DNA of 52,542 bases from Acanthopleuribacter pedis (GCF_017377855.1 NZ_JAFREP010000050.1:1-52542), one strand, 5' to 3'; counted from the stretch's first letter, positions 6,549-17,300 are shown. A program made the numbers and translations. Notes: generated by a model from the letters alone, not told the origin.

Positions 6549-8750
6549 TCATCGTCGGTAGCCCAACACCAAGAAAAAACGGCGACCCGCGCGTTCCGTT
6601 TCCCGTCCCATCTCCGCCGGCAACGCCTCGGTGCGCGCGCCGTCATAGGTCCGATAACTGAGCCGTTTGGCGTGGTCGAGCAGATTACGGGCGGTCAGGC
6701 GCAGGGACCAATCGCCGCGTCGCCACGAAACCATGGCCTCGACATTGTGGGTTGCGGCTTCCGCCACGGTTTCGTCGTACAACCACTCGCGGCTTTCGCC
6801 TTGCATCAGCCAATTAACACCCCAGTCCAGGCCCCGACCCGGCATGCCGTGAATGAAACCCATGTTGAGCACCCCGTCCGCTTGGCCGTTAAAGGCGCGC
6901 GATGCACCGGTGAGTGGATCGCGCAACGCGGTGTGGTGCAAGGCGAGGTTGGCAAAAAGGCTGACATTGGGGAGGCCGGCGGCGTGGAGCGGCAACCCGA
7001 GGTCGAGTTCCAGGCCCGAGGCACGTGCGTCGCCGAGATTTTGGAACAACAGCAGGCGTGGACCGATTGAGGCCGCCGCGACATGATCCCGAATCGCGCG
7101 ATGGTACAGGTTGAGCCCAACATTGCCGTGGTGATGCAGCCTTCGATGGACGCCCACATCCAGGCCCCAGGCGGTTTCGGCCCGTAGTCCGGGGTTGCCC
7201 AGGGTGGTCAGGCCGTCGCGAGGCGTGTCGCGAAGGGGAAAAGGCTGGAGGTTTTGGAAATCCGGCGCCGTCAGGGCGCGGCTCAGACTTAAATGATAGG
7301 TGGTGTTGGGGTCGGGCCGGCAGCGGTAATGGAACGCCGGGAGGATCGTCTGGGTTTGGCGCGACGACGCCGTTCCGGGGAAACGGCGTTCCAGGTGTTG
7401 CAAGCGCAGCCCGAATTGGAAACCGTGCGCGGGTGCCGGTTGCCAATCCAAGGTGGCAAAACCCTCGGCGCGACCTTCCTTGATGCGGAACCACGTCTGC
7501 GCCGCCGGCATCTCGGCTTCACCGGTTTCGCCGCGCGCCGCGTCTCGCTCGCGCTCGGCCAGGAGGAGACCGGTGGTTAGGTTGCGGGTGGCATTCAATC
7601 GATGGGTCCAGTCGAGGTTAAGCCGCGTCTCGCGATCATCGATGCGCGTGGTATCCCGTTCTTCGACACCCTCCTGCCGGGTACCGATCTCGGCGTCGCG
7701 GTTGAGGTCCAACAGGTTGTGGCTGAGCTTGGCTTGAAGATGACCGCCTTGACGGGTGGGTTGGGTAAACGCCGCGTGCAGGCGTCCGCCGCGGTGGGTT
7801 TCGTGACCGTAATCAAAGGGATCAGATTCGAGGGGTTCGTCGTCCTCGTCGTCCTCGTCGTCCTCGTCATCCTCGTCCTCATCCGCATCACCCGATTCGG
7901 GATTGTTTTTGCCGTCGCCTGATCGCGCCGGCGGGAGCGCGCGCGGTCGAATGCGCGCCTCCTCGCTTTCCCGGCGATCCGAGTTGAGCCAAAAGGCCGA
8001 AAGGGACCAGCGCCGACCCGACGCCTCCTGCCGATGCCAATCCAAGGCCAGACTAAGGTCTTCTGCTTCCAAGGTGTTGCGCTCGCTTTGCAGGAGGTCC
8101 GGGCGGTCGGCCTCACTAAGTAAGGTGGTTTGCCGTTTGGGGTTGTAGCGCTGTTGCCAACTCCCGTGGAGGTTGAGGCGCCCGCGCCCGAGGGTGAACC
8201 CTTGCGAGAAGGCGCCGTGCCCCTTGCGTTGGTCCGCGTGTTCGTAAGCATGGGCGGCCGCGGTCCAGGTGGGTTTCTCGCCTTCTTGGTTTTCTTTCAG
8301 CACGATGTTAATGGTGCCGCCGATGCCCGCGGCCTGGTCGGCGGCACTTGGACCGCGGCGAATTTCGACACGGGCGACCAGGGCGGCGGGGATGCGGTCC
8401 AGCGCGGCGGCGCGGTCGTCGGCCGCGGTGAGCATCGGTTGGCCGTTAATCAGGATCGTGGTGTGGCGCGCGGGCAGGCCGCGCAGCCGCGCGCGTTCGA
8501 ACTCACCGGCATCCGCGTTGCCGGTAATCCCTGGCAAGCGTTTGAGGATATCGCCCAGGCTAAGCGGTTCGAAGCGATCAAAAAAGAGTTGGTCATAAAC
8601 CAGGGTCGGGACCGGGTCGGCGGCGCGGTGTTGAAAGTCGCTCCGTTGGTAACGGACGGTGACCGTTTCCGCAACAGCAGGCGGTTCGTTGCCGGGGGCG
8701 CCGTCGCCCGCGAACCATGTCAGGGGTAGCAAAAGCCAGGCAAAAAGCAT
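6549..8750 (-). CDS. TonB-dependent outer-membrane receptor
   Basis: This 733-aa receptor has a signal peptide (MLFAWLLLPLTWFAGDG), a plug domain at about residues 45-170 (LSLGDILKRLPGI, RGLPARHTTILINGQP, RVEIRRGPSAADQAAGIGGTINIVLK) and a C-terminal 22-strand barrel ending in an aromatic strand (RRFFLVLGYRR). It imports a scarce ligand such as a siderophore, metal complex or cofactor; the ligand is not readable from sequence. A very acidic stretch (DEDEDDEDDEDDEDDE) sits in an early extracellular loop. The start at 8750 has AAGGAAGG upstream; an in-frame extension to 8822 would overlap the kinase stop and hide the signal peptide. The gene is last in an operon with a two-component system, which probably controls it. 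Confidence 0.9.
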   Translation of the reverse strand: MLFAWLLLPLTWFAGDGAPGNEPPAVAETVTVRYQRSDFQHRAADPVPTLVYDQLFFDRFEPLSLGDILKRLPGITGNADAGEFERARLRGLPARHTTILINGQPMLTAADDRAAALDRIPAALVARVEIRRGPSAADQAAGIGGTINIVLKENQEGEKPTWTAAAHAYEHADQRKGHGAFSQGFTLGRGRLNLHGSWQQRYNPKRQTTLLSEADRPDLLQSERNTLEAEDLSLALDWHRQEASGRRWSLSAFWLNSDRRESEEARIRPRALPPARSGDGKNNPESGDADEDEDDEDDEDDEDDEPLESDPFDYGHETHRGGRLHAAFTQPTRQGGHLQAKLSHNLLDLNRDAEIGTRQEGVEERDTTRIDDRETRLNLDWTHRLNATRNLTTGLLLAERERDAARGETGEAEMPAAQTWFRIKEGRAEGFATLDWQPAPAHGFQFGLRLQHLERRFPGTASSRQTQTILPAFHYRCRPDPNTTYHLSLSRALTAPDFQNLQPFPLRDTPRDGLTTLGNPGLRAETAWGLDVGVHRRLHHHGNVGLNLYHRAIRDHVAAASIGPRLLLFQNLGDARASGLELDLGLPLHAAGLPNVSLFANLALHHTALRDPLTGASRAFNGQADGVLNMGFIHGMPGRGLDWGVNWLMQGESREWLYDETVAEAATHNVEAMVSWRRGDWSLRLTARNLLDHAKRLSYRTYDGARTEALPAEMGRETERAGRRFFLVLGYRR

Positions 8751-8808
8751 GGTTCCTTCCTTTGGGGAGCAATGGGGGCTGGATTGGGGGTGAAGGGCCG
8801 AATAGGAT

Positions 8809-10311
8809 TTAACCCGCGGCACCGTCGCCGTGCGCGGCCGGTGGCGGGGTAGCTGGAAAACGCAGCTTAAAAATCAGGTTGTGATTCACCAGAGAAGTGT
8901 CGAGCTGGATGCCGCCGTGTTGGCAAAAGGCGTGGACAATGGCCAGCCCCAGCCCGGTATTTTTGCCTCCGGTTCGGGCCGCGTCCTTTTGCCAGAAGCG
9001 GTCGTACAAACAAGAGAGGTCGGCAGCTTCCAGATCCGGCGCGGGATTGCTGATGGTTAAGCCTGGATGGGGTGCGGCCTCGAGTGTGACGGCGATACGG
9101 CAGCCGTCGGGGCCGTGGGTGGCCGCGTTGTTGACCAAATTCTGCACGATGTGTTCAATCAGGGCGCGGTCGGTGGTAACCGTCAAGCTCGTGGGCGCAT
9201 CCAGTGCAAGCGTGCGCGAGCCGGCCTGGGGTTGCGCCCGTGCCCAAGCCTTGGCGACGACCTGCACCAGATCGACGCGCTCGGTGACCAGCATGCGACG
9301 GCCACCGTCGCAGCGGCTGAGTTCCAATAAATTTTCGACCAGTTGCTGCATTTCCAAACCCACCTCGTGCACGTCTTCCAGGAAACCGGTGAGGAGCGCG
9401 GTGTCGTCGCGGTTGCGCAGGCCGACCTCGCTCAGCGTGCGCAGTTCCGCGAGCGGGGTGCGCAATTCATGGGCGACATCGCTGGTGAACCGACGTTCCC
9501 TGGCCACGGCCTCGTCCAAGCGTTGCAGCAAGGCGTTGAGTTGCTGGACCACCGGGGTGAGTTCATCGGCCTGGGTCGGCGGCACAATGCGGGTGGCCAG
9601 ATTCTCGTGGTCGATTTTTTGGACCTGATCGCGAATCGCATCCAGGGGACGCAATCCGCGCTGAAGCGCAAGCCGGACCAGCACGATGATAAAAGCCAGC
9701 AACAAAGCCTGTGATCCCCAGATCCAGGCGCGAATCAGGTGTAGGAAGGCGTCGAATTCGTCGCGTCGGCGGGCGAGTAACAAGGTCATCACCGGCTGGT
9801 CACCGCTTGACAGCGCTTGATCGTCGGCGATAAATCCCTCGGCATCAAAGGGGCCGTCTTCTTCCTCACCTTCCCGTTGCGGTACAAACGAAAGGCGCAC
9901 CACGCGACAGCGCCCGAGCGGATGACCGTCGAGATCTTGGAAAACCGCCGCCGTGACCGGTTGGTTCGGGAGGGGAATGTGGCCGCCCGCCAGGGATTCA
10001 CTGGCCTCGAGAAGTTCGCCGTTGGGTAACCACAATTCGAAGAAATGCCCGCCCGCCGGGGTTTCGAAACGCGGCATAAACTCGCCGGCGAAATCGAGTT
10101 CCACCCCTTCTTCCGTTTCTTTGGTGAGGGTAATTAACATCTCGGCACCGCGCAGCAAGTCGCGGTCGTAGCGTTGTTGCAAAAAGGCGCGGATTTGGTG
10201 GTCGAGCAAAAGCGCGATGAGGAGGACCACGGTGCCGGCGCCGACCAGCAGGGCCGCCGTCAGGGTGCCGCGGATGGAGCCGGGCCCGCCGAGGAACAGC
10301 GTTTTTTTCAT
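8809..10311 (-). CDS. Membrane sensor histidine kinase (OmpR/QseC-type partner)
   Basis: This 500-aa kinase has an N-terminal transmembrane helix (LTAALLVGAGTVVLLIALLL), a periplasmic sensor of about 160 residues rich in acidic residues, a second helix (GSQALLLAFIIVLVRLAL), a HAMP segment (ALQRGLRPLDAIRDQVQKI), a HisKA box with H281 in FTSDVAHELRTPLAELRTL, and an HATPase with NLVNNAATHG and GGKNTGLGLAIVHAFC. Its ATG overlaps the stop of the response regulator (ATGA), so the pair is translationally coupled. The TonB receptor starts 58 bp downstream. The order suggests that the kinase senses an envelope signal related to the receptor ligand, possibly a metal given the acidic sensor; that part is inference. 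Confidence 0.92.
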   Translation of the reverse strand: MKKTLFLGGPGSIRGTLTAALLVGAGTVVLLIALLLDHQIRAFLQQRYDRDLLRGAEMLITLTKETEEGVELDFAGEFMPRFETPAGGHFFELWLPNGELLEASESLAGGHIPLPNQPVTAAVFQDLDGHPLGRCRVVRLSFVPQREGEEEDGPFDAEGFIADDQALSSGDQPVMTLLLARRRDEFDAFLHLIRAWIWGSQALLLAFIIVLVRLALQRGLRPLDAIRDQVQKIDHENLATRIVPPTQADELTPVVQQLNALLQRLDEAVARERRFTSDVAHELRTPLAELRTLSEVGLRNRDDTALLTGFLEDVHEVGLEMQQLVENLLELSRCDGGRRMLVTERVDLVQVVAKAWARAQPQAGSRTLALDAPTSLTVTTDRALIEHIVQNLVNNAATHGPDGCRIAVTLEAAPHPGLTISNPAPDLEAADLSCLYDRFWQKDAARTGGKNTGLGLAIVHAFCQHGGIQLDTSLVNHNLIFKLRFPATPPPAAHGDGAAG

Positions 10312-10973
10312 GGAATCACGTAACCAAAACCGCGTTTGGTTTGGATCAAATCGGCCTGGCCGGCGACGCGCACTTTTTTGCGAATTTTACAGACGACCAC
10401 ATCAATGACATTGCCGGTGACGTCGCCGTAGCCCTCGTAGAGGTGATCGCGGATTAAATCGCGGCTCATCACGCGGCCGCGTTTGGCGAGCAGGAATTGA
10501 AGGAGGGCGAACTCCTTGGGTGAGAGCGCGACCTCGCGGTCGTTGCACCAGACTTGGTTGAGGGCGGTATTAACCTTGACCGCGCCGATGGTGGTGATCG
10601 GGCTTTTGGCGGCGTAGCGACGGCGAACCAAGGCCTTGAGGCGCGCCACCAACTCATTGAAATCAATGGGTTTGATCAAGTAATCATCGGCACCGAGTTC
10701 GAGACCGCGGATGCGATCTTGCACCTGATCTTTGGCGGACAGAATCAGGACATGGGTCTGGCGCGCCGCGTTGCGGAGGCGGGCCAGGAGGTCGAGCCCG
10801 TTCATGCCGGGCAGCATCAAGTCGAGCACGAGCACGTCGTAGTCGTAGGCGAGGGCCCATTCCAGGCCCTCGGCGCCGTCACCGATTGCATCCACGGCAA
10901 AACCTTCTTTTTCAAGGCCTTTCTTGAGCGCGTTGCGAAGCCGCTGCGAATCTTCCACCAGCAAAAGTTTCAT
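10308..10973 (-). CDS. OmpR/PhoB-family response regulator
   Basis: This 221-aa regulator carries a receiver domain with the acidic pocket E7-D8, phospho-acceptor D51 (VLVLDLMLPGMNG) and switch residues in LILSAKDQ, then a C-terminal winged helix (ALSPKEFALLQFLLAKRGRVMSRDLI, VDVVVCKIRKKV, KRGFGYVIP). This is the QseB/PmrA/CopR layout. It is the first gene of a three-gene operon with its kinase and the TonB receptor. The upstream region has GAGGTG as ribosome binding site. No direct-repeat operator was recognised upstream. Confidence 0.94.
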   Translation of the reverse strand: MKLLLVEDSQRLRNALKKGLEKEGFAVDAIGDGAEGLEWALAYDYDVLVLDLMLPGMNGLDLLARLRNAARQTHVLILSAKDQVQDRIRGLELGADDYLIKPIDFNELVARLKALVRRRYAAKSPITTIGAVKVNTALNQVWCNDREVALSPKEFALLQFLLAKRGRVMSRDLIRDHLYEGYGDVTGNVIDVVVCKIRKKVRVAGQADLIQTKRGFGYVIP

Positions 10974-11190
10974 GGTCGGGCACCTCGTGAGGGGATGAGG
11001 GCCGGGGCCCTCCCTCCCTAATCTATTCGACGAAGATTAAGGTTGGATTAACGTTTGGGTGCCGGCGGACCTGGATTTGGCGGGTGGTGTTCCCAGACCC
11101 GGCTTCGCGAGGCGCTTGCAAACGGCCAAACCTGGCTGCGCAACCGGGTTAAGCGAAAGGGTGCGCGGCGGGCGAGCAAGGGCACAGTTC

Positions 11191-11344
11191 GGCGCGAAAT
11201 GCGCCGAGGTTTGGCGCGAAATGCGCCGAGGTTTGGCGCGAAATGCGCCGAGGTTTGGCGCGAAGTGCGCCGAGGTTTGGCGCGAAATGCGCCGAGGTTT
11301 GGCGCGAAATGCGCCGAGGTTTGGCGCGAAATGCGCCGAGATTC
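11191..11344. repeat. 22-bp tandem repeat with internal palindrome (7 units)
   Basis: The unit GGCGCGAAATGCGCCGAGG plus TTT is repeated at 11191, 11213, 11235, 11257, 11279, 11301 and 11323, with only one or two changes. Each unit carries a small inverted repeat (GGCGC-gaaat-GCGCC). Because 22 is not a multiple of three, all frames read the same 22-residue peptide pattern and stay open; I regard this as non-coding. It lies in a 650-bp region (10974-11624) between the response-regulator promoter and a terminator, with no other gene. Confidence 0.9.
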
Positions 11345-11561
11345 GACACAAAGGCCATGACTCGAGCAAGCCTGAGTCTGCGCTGGATTCACTTTTGAGC
11401 GCGCGAGCATGATCTCGCGTTCCCCGCGCTAGCCCGCCGGGTAATAAAACAGGGTAGGCGAATTGGGTAACGACGAAGTCCGAGGAAGGCGGATGTGGGG
11501 TCCTGCCCCCGCTTGGCGGAAGGTGACGCCGCGAGGTGATGCTGCTTCAAGCCGGCGCTGG

Positions 11562-11592
11562 AAAAAGCGGGAACCGCCGGCCGGGTTCCCGC
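11562..11592 (-). terminator. Intrinsic terminator of the 150-aa exported protein gene
   Basis: On the minus strand AGCGGGAACC pairs with GGTTCCCGCT around a GC-rich loop and is followed by TTTTT, about 33 bases past the stop at 11625. Confidence 0.8.
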
Positions 11593-11624
11593 TCGCTTAG
11601 GTGGGTTTCAGGATCGAGCCGCGA

Positions 11625-12077
11625 TTACCAGGGCGGAAGCGGGTAGTACAGCTGCACGGATGTGGTGGCGGTTGCGCCGTAGCGATCCGTAACGGTCACG
11701 GTCGCGTAGGAATTCGTCCCTAGCGCGGTGATGAACCGCGCCTGAGCACCGGTAAGCCCTCTATCGGGAACCACATAGGGACCGGCACGCCATTGGTAGC
11801 TGTAGGGCGCGCAGCCCCCTTGCACGGTGGCCGTGGTGGTGGAGTACACCAGCCGCCAGACGCCGCCACTCCGCACCGCGGAAGCGGAGACAAGCAGCGG
11901 GGGATGGGATTTATTTTCACGGTTAAGGTCAGTCTGGGTGGTTGGGGCGAGTTCCGAATCAAGCGCGCCGGAGGGCACGGTGATTTCGGAGGATGCGATG
12001 CTTTGGGAAGCATCGGCGCCAACCATGGGTTCGCTCATTAAGGTTGTTAACAAAAGACAGAACACAAAAGGCGTCAT
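11625..12077 (-). CDS. Small exported protein with an Ig/PKD-like segment
   Basis: This 150-aa protein begins with a signal peptide (MTPFVFCLLLTTLMSEPMVGA), followed by a Ser/Thr-rich stretch and a C-terminal beta-rich part (TATVQGGCAPYSYQWRAGP, SYATVTVTDRYGATATTSVQL). The pattern of 'GG.aPYsYqW' followed by 'vtVtDryG.t' is that of PKD or Ig-like beta-sandwich domains. It is too short for an enzyme and is probably a surface or periplasmic protein. GGGAG precedes the ATG, and a terminator follows. It stands alone between a tandem repeat and CRISPR array 2. Function unknown. Confidence 0.7.
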   Translation of the reverse strand: MTPFVFCLLLTTLMSEPMVGADASQSIASSEITVPSGALDSELAPTTQTDLNRENKSHPPLLVSASAVRSGGVWRLVYSTTTATVQGGCAPYSYQWRAGPYVVPDRGLTGAQARFITALGTNSYATVTVTDRYGATATTSVQLYYPLPPW

Positions 12078-12173
12078 GGTTCACTCCCTTTGACGTTTTC
12101 TCTGAACTTTTGGAAATTTCCATGCAAAAAGCGCTTTCTGAACCCTCAAGCAAACTTTCTCGCTGAAATGGCT

Positions 12174-13873
12174 CATGCCAGGAGCCGAGGCCGTTGCGAC
12201 GCTCGTAATTTACCGTTCCAACCGATTACCCTCTTTCAATCCGCGCAACGACCCTGAGGCCGTTCCGACGGGGTTACTTACGAACTCAATGGTTTTGTTG
12301 GGTTTCCATCCGCGCAACGACCCTGAGGCCGTTGCGACACGGGAGATCTACAAGCGGACCATCCGCTGTTGGTTTCCATCCGCGCAACGACCCTGAGGCC
12401 GTTGCGACTCAAGAGAGCGATAACGTCGCCCAATTGCACCGTTTCCATCCGCGCAACGACCCTGAGGCCGTTGCGACCCACCCGCGCGGATATGACGCGA
12501 GGTCCAGTTTTGTTTCCATCCGCGCAACGACCCTGAGGCCGTTGCGACGGTTTGGAGCATCGCCCGTCGCGACACCCACGGGTTTCCATCCGCGCAACGA
12601 CCCTGAGGCCGTTGCGACTCCATATGATTCGCCAGTTTGGCCCAGGGTCGGTTTCCATCCGCGCAACGACCCTGAGGCCGTTGCGACAGACCCCCGCGGC
12701 GTATTCGCGGATCGGCTGGTTTCCATCCGCGCAACGACCCTGAGGCCGTTGCGACTAACTTGCCGCCGCTACAAGCTGAGTTATACAAAGTTTCCATCCG
12801 CGCAACGACCCTGAGGCCGTTGCGACCTGTAATTCTGTAACCGCGCCCTTGCAGCGTGCGTTTCCATCCGCGCAACGACCCTGAGGCCGTTGCGACATAC
12901 CGCACCGGTGGTAGTGCGGTCCCACGCTGGTTTCCATCCGCGCAACGACCCTGAGGCCGTTGCGACCTTTCCCGAGCGAAAACATTCTCGGGGTTAAAGT
13001 TTCCATCCGCGCAACGACCCTGAGGCCGTTGCGACTTTCGATGCCACGATTCACCCCCCTAAATTGGGGTTTCCATCCGCGCAACGACCCTGAGGCCGTT
13101 GCGACAAAATACGGTGTTTTTTCCGTGTTATCCAACACGTTTCCATCCGCGCAACGACCCTGAGGCCGTTGCGACGAACATTTACAATCCCCGGAGGTGA
13201 TGACGATGTTTCCATCCGCGCAACGACCCTGAGGCCGTTGCGACAGCGCGATTTTGTTGTCTTTAAGTAGCCAGGCCAGTTTCCATCCGCGCAACGACCC
13301 TGAGGCCGTTGCGACGAAATCAACCCGCCACCTTTGGCCGGGTTAACGTTTCCATCCGCGCAACGACCCTGAGGCCGTTGCGACCTTCGTGGCACTCCTC
13401 GGCGGTGACGTACCAGAGTTTCCATCCGCGCAACGACCCTGAGGCCGTTGCGACGCTGTTGCGGCAGCAAGAACCCCAAGGCTATGGGTTTCCATCCGCG
13501 CAACGACCCTGAGGCCGTTGCGACAAAGGGGCAATACGGCATAATCTCGACAATCGGTTTCCATCCGCGCAACGACCCTGAGGCCGTTGCGACGGTTCGC
13601 GGTGTGAGTACGGTCAAGACCTGGAAGTTTCCATCCGCGCAACGACCCTGAGGCCGTTGCGACGGTAGCGGTCAGCTTGAACTGTGTCCTGCTTTAGGTT
13701 TCCATCCGCGCAACGACCCTGAGGCCGTTGCGACTCACCGTGGTCATGATTTCAGCCTTGGCAAACTGTTTCCATCCGCGCAACGACCCTGAGGCCGTTG
13801 CGACTCTCTGGCTGGGAGCGTGTCGAGCGCGAACGCGTTTCCATCCGCGCAACGACCCTGAGGCCGTTGCGAC
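12174..13873 (-). CRISPR. CRISPR array 2 (24 repeats plus one decayed repeat)
   Basis: Twenty-four 37-bp repeats start at 12233 and end at 13873 with a period of 68-71 bp; all spacers are 31-34 bp. The consensus on the plus strand starts GTTTCCATCCGCGCAACG and continues ACCCTGAGGCCGTTGCGAC; on the minus strand it ends in GGATGGAAAC, the likely 5' handle. The two leftmost (leader-distal) units are degenerate: 12174-12200 keeps only the GAGGCCGTTGCGAC end, and 12233-12269 starts with CTTTCAATCC as in array 1 and has a G-to-C change near its end. The remaining repeats are nearly perfect, and the leader is on the right. This is the longest array here. Confidence 0.98.
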
Positions 13874-14081
13874 TGCAGCCTTTTTAACACACTTATTCCC
13901 AGGGTGTTAAGGGGCCGATTTCGCAGATGTCTGTTTTTGGCACCTTTTAAAAATAGCGAATTTTCGCTGACTTCCTATAAACAGCTATAATTAATACACT
14001 TATGAAATCCGCCGAAGTCCCCGGTTTTTATGTTCGCTTGGGGTCGGCGGACTCCTGTTTCGCCCCTTTCTCAGTCGCCTT
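13874..14081 (-). promoter_or_regulatory. CRISPR leader of array 2
   Basis: This leader is homologous to the other three: TGCAGCC at the array junction, the TTAACAC...GTGTTAA palindrome, GCAGATGTCTGTTTT, CCGCCGAAGTCCCCGG and TTTTTATGTTCGCTTGG. It is closest to the array 1 leader over its outer end (GGGGTCGGCGGA). The following 284 bp to the next gene (14082-14365) show nothing that I can assign. Confidence 0.85.
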
Positions 14082-14365
14082 CGGACAACCTGTTGCGCAT
14101 CCGCCGCTGCCGACGCCCGTGTTTCGCCGTCTTGCTACCATTCGCGCAACTTCGCGCCAACCGCCCAACGCACCCAGACCTCATGAACACCTACCCCGCA
14201 CCCGGATGGTTTGCACCACCCGATGCGGCGAGGCGCTTCAGCCCACCGCCGCATCTCGGGCAGGGTCCGTGGCCGACGGTTGCAGCAACACGCCGGCCTC
14301 GGCACCCGGCCCACCGCCGACAACCCACGACCGGCTTTGTCGCCAATCCCCACGGAAAGCGCGGG

Positions 14366-17300
14366 TTAACGCGGGACGGTTCCGCCCTTGGCTGGTTTTG
14401 CTTTTTGGGGGGTGGCGGGGGGTTTGGTTGATTCGGCCAGGCGCATTTGAGCCAGTTGGTAGGTCGACACCGCCGATTCATCGACCGGGACCCGTTCGAA
14501 ATAGGTTTTGGCCGTCTCCGCGAAACCGATCTGGCGCGCGATTAATCCCAGCACATACCAATCCTCATCCTCGGGCACAAAACGCCGCTCCACCGATAGC
14601 ATTTCCCGCAACATCTCCAGGGCTTTGCCAATGTTGCCGTCGGTCGCATGCAAGGTCGCCAAGGTATGCAAGGTGGGACCCGAGGCGCGAACCCGTCCCT
14701 GCGTGGGGTCAACCACCACCACCGATGACTCAGCCATCTTGATCGCCTCTTTCATCGAGGCACCCTCGATGAACAAATAAAGCCAAGCCACATCATTGGC
14801 GGCCCCCATCAGGGAACTGATCTTGTGATCCGCCGCCGCGTTCATCTCTTCAAGGATCCGCTTGTAATCGCGGCTGTCCAACAGGCGCTCCACCTTGTGG
14901 TGGCGCAGCATCATGCCGTCCTCGCCCGCCGTTTCCAGTTCCGCCAGCAATTCCGCCTCACGCGCATTCATTCCGGCCTGGTGGTAGAGCCGCATCAGCA
15001 CCACGCCCTGACCATGTTCCGGCTGTTCGCGGTACCAGGTTTCGTACAGGGTCGCGCCTTTTTTGGCCTTGCCGCGCGCCACCCAACCCGCGGCGACCTG
15101 CTGCAATATGCGATCTTTTAATTCGCCCGGTTCGAACCCGTCCGCAAAAGCGGTCAGTTCCTTCAACTCTTTGCGCGTCAACGCCTTCGCCGGGCCGAGT
15201 AGCGCCGCCGCAAGCCCGTAATGGGTTTCACCCTCGGGATTCAATTGGTTCCAGGTTTCGTCCAATCCTTTGATCTTGATAAAACGAAAGGCATCGGCGT
15301 TTTGCGGATCCAACAACACCTTCATCAGCGCGGTGATGTCCGCCTCCCTGCCCGCGCCGACCGCGTGACGCAGCCCTTTTCCAAGCGAACCGCCCCAGGC
15401 AAGCAAAGACGCGATCCGGTACCCGTCCGCACTCGGCAACACCCAAAAGTAATGCCCGCCCTCCTCGTCGAGCGCCAAGGCCATTTTCACCACGCGACCC
15501 CGCGCGCGCGTTTCCTCGGGCAAGCCGTCGACAAAAGTCATGCTCACATTGCTCACCAAAATATCCGTAATGGTCCTTTGGTTGAGGCCCGGTTCTTCCT
15601 GGCCACGCAACACCAATTGGTGGGCAATCCCCGCGTACGGCGTCTGCACCGCCTTGAGGGTGGTTTCGTCTTCCTCAAAAAAGATCTCATCGTTGCCAAA
15701 AGGCTTGTCGGCGCCGACGGTGCACAGGTTGGCGAGCAGTTTGTACAGCGGGGTGGTGGGATCGTCCGCCTTAAAACCATCCAGCGCAACCGGTTTGGCA
15801 GCGCCCATAAAGCGACGCCGCTTCTCGAGCAAGGCGCGGGCCTCGGGCATGTTCACCCTCTCGAGCAGCGCAATCGAAGCCGGATAATTCCGATTGCGCG
15901 ACACCAAATCACTTGCCTGCACCAGCAGCATCAACCGCAAACGCGGATCGCGAACCCGGTTCACCTTGTCGAAGGTTTCCGCCAGGCGGCCCTGGTCGGC
16001 GTGCATCGCGAGTTCAAACAGCAGGCGTACCGGGGGTTCCACCGCCGCGGTTAACTTGGCCAGGGTTTCGTAATCGCGCGCAAAAAAACGGTTGAGGAGC
16101 ACCTGGACCTGGCTCTCACTTTCCAGACCCGCAAAGGTCCCCTCTTTGAGGAACGCATAACTTCGGTCCAGCACCTCGCGATCCAGGCTCAACATCCCAT
16201 TGCCATCGAGGTTTTCGGCGAGGGCACGGGCGGTCTGAAGGTGGGGATCGTCGGGAAAAGCGGCGAGGGCGGTGTCGATGATTTTTATGGTCCGTGGCCG
16301 CACAAAGGCGGGCCCCAACTCCTGGCCAAAATAGTTGTGCGCGGCGACGGAGGCGGCGTACAAGGCCTCGGCCACGTTGTACTCATAGGCCAACCCTTGC
16401 TCGATCTCGGTCAAAGCGGGCTCCAGCAAACCGACTTCCATCAGGGCCTGGCCCAAGCGGAAATGGGCCATGGCGTCCGGCGCCTGATCACGGGCCTCAC
16501 GCAGCAGCGCAAAGGCCTCGGGCATCGCCTCTTCCGCAAGTCGCTTCAAGCCCTTGTGTTTGTAGGATTGGGTAAAGTCCGCGGCGCTGATCGCCTTCAA
16601 AAACGCCCGTACCGCGGTCACCTCTTCCCTGCCGTACCGGCCCGCCTCAAAACGCAACACCACCCGACCGCGGTTGGGCGTTTCGCTTTCAGTGCTGAAC
16701 CGCACGTGTTCGGTTTTAAAATCCAATTCCTTGAACGGGGTAACCACTTCAAAATCACGGGGCACCAAAATGGTGTAGTCCATCGTATAAACGCCGGCCT
16801 CGTAAACCAAAGCCTCGTGCGCGGCTTCATCGTGCGTATGCCCCAAACTCACCGGCACGTGATCCAGCAGCCAATGGACCGGCACCTGGAGTTCGGCACC
16901 CTCGTGGGTGGTCACCAAACCGGGATGGTTGGCAAAGGTCACCGCGCGGGTCCAGGGCCGACGCAAATCAATCGGCGCAACCATGTCCCTCACACTGGTT
17001 GAAACGCCCTGTGCATCCGGGGTACCGTCGAAATCGTTCACCATATCGCGGAACTCGGAACGGAAATTGGCTTCGCTGTTGCCGCGCGGCAGGGTATTGG
17101 CCGTCGTCGTCCCGGTCCCCATGCGCCGGAGGTCAAGCTGAAGGTCAAAACGGACGCCGTGTTCTTCCGCGACAGCCGGCCCAATGCGAACCAAACCTTG
17201 ATTCTCGGGATCGGCAATCAGTGCAAGGGAGCCGTGCAAACGAAACGGAAGGGCGCCGGTGCGGTTGAGGGGAACGGTGGGGTCGACCCAAAATCGCGTG

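Noticed and set aside
11037..11412. Overlapping frames of 101-120 codons on both strands over the 22-bp repeat
   Set aside because: All frames show the same 22-residue periodicity caused by the DNA repeat; no ribosome binding site.
12175..13910. Several long frames on both strands inside CRISPR array 2, and likewise in arrays 1, 3 and 4
   Set aside because: They are translations of the 37-bp repeats (periodic peptides such as RNGLRVVARMET) and have no start signal or homology.
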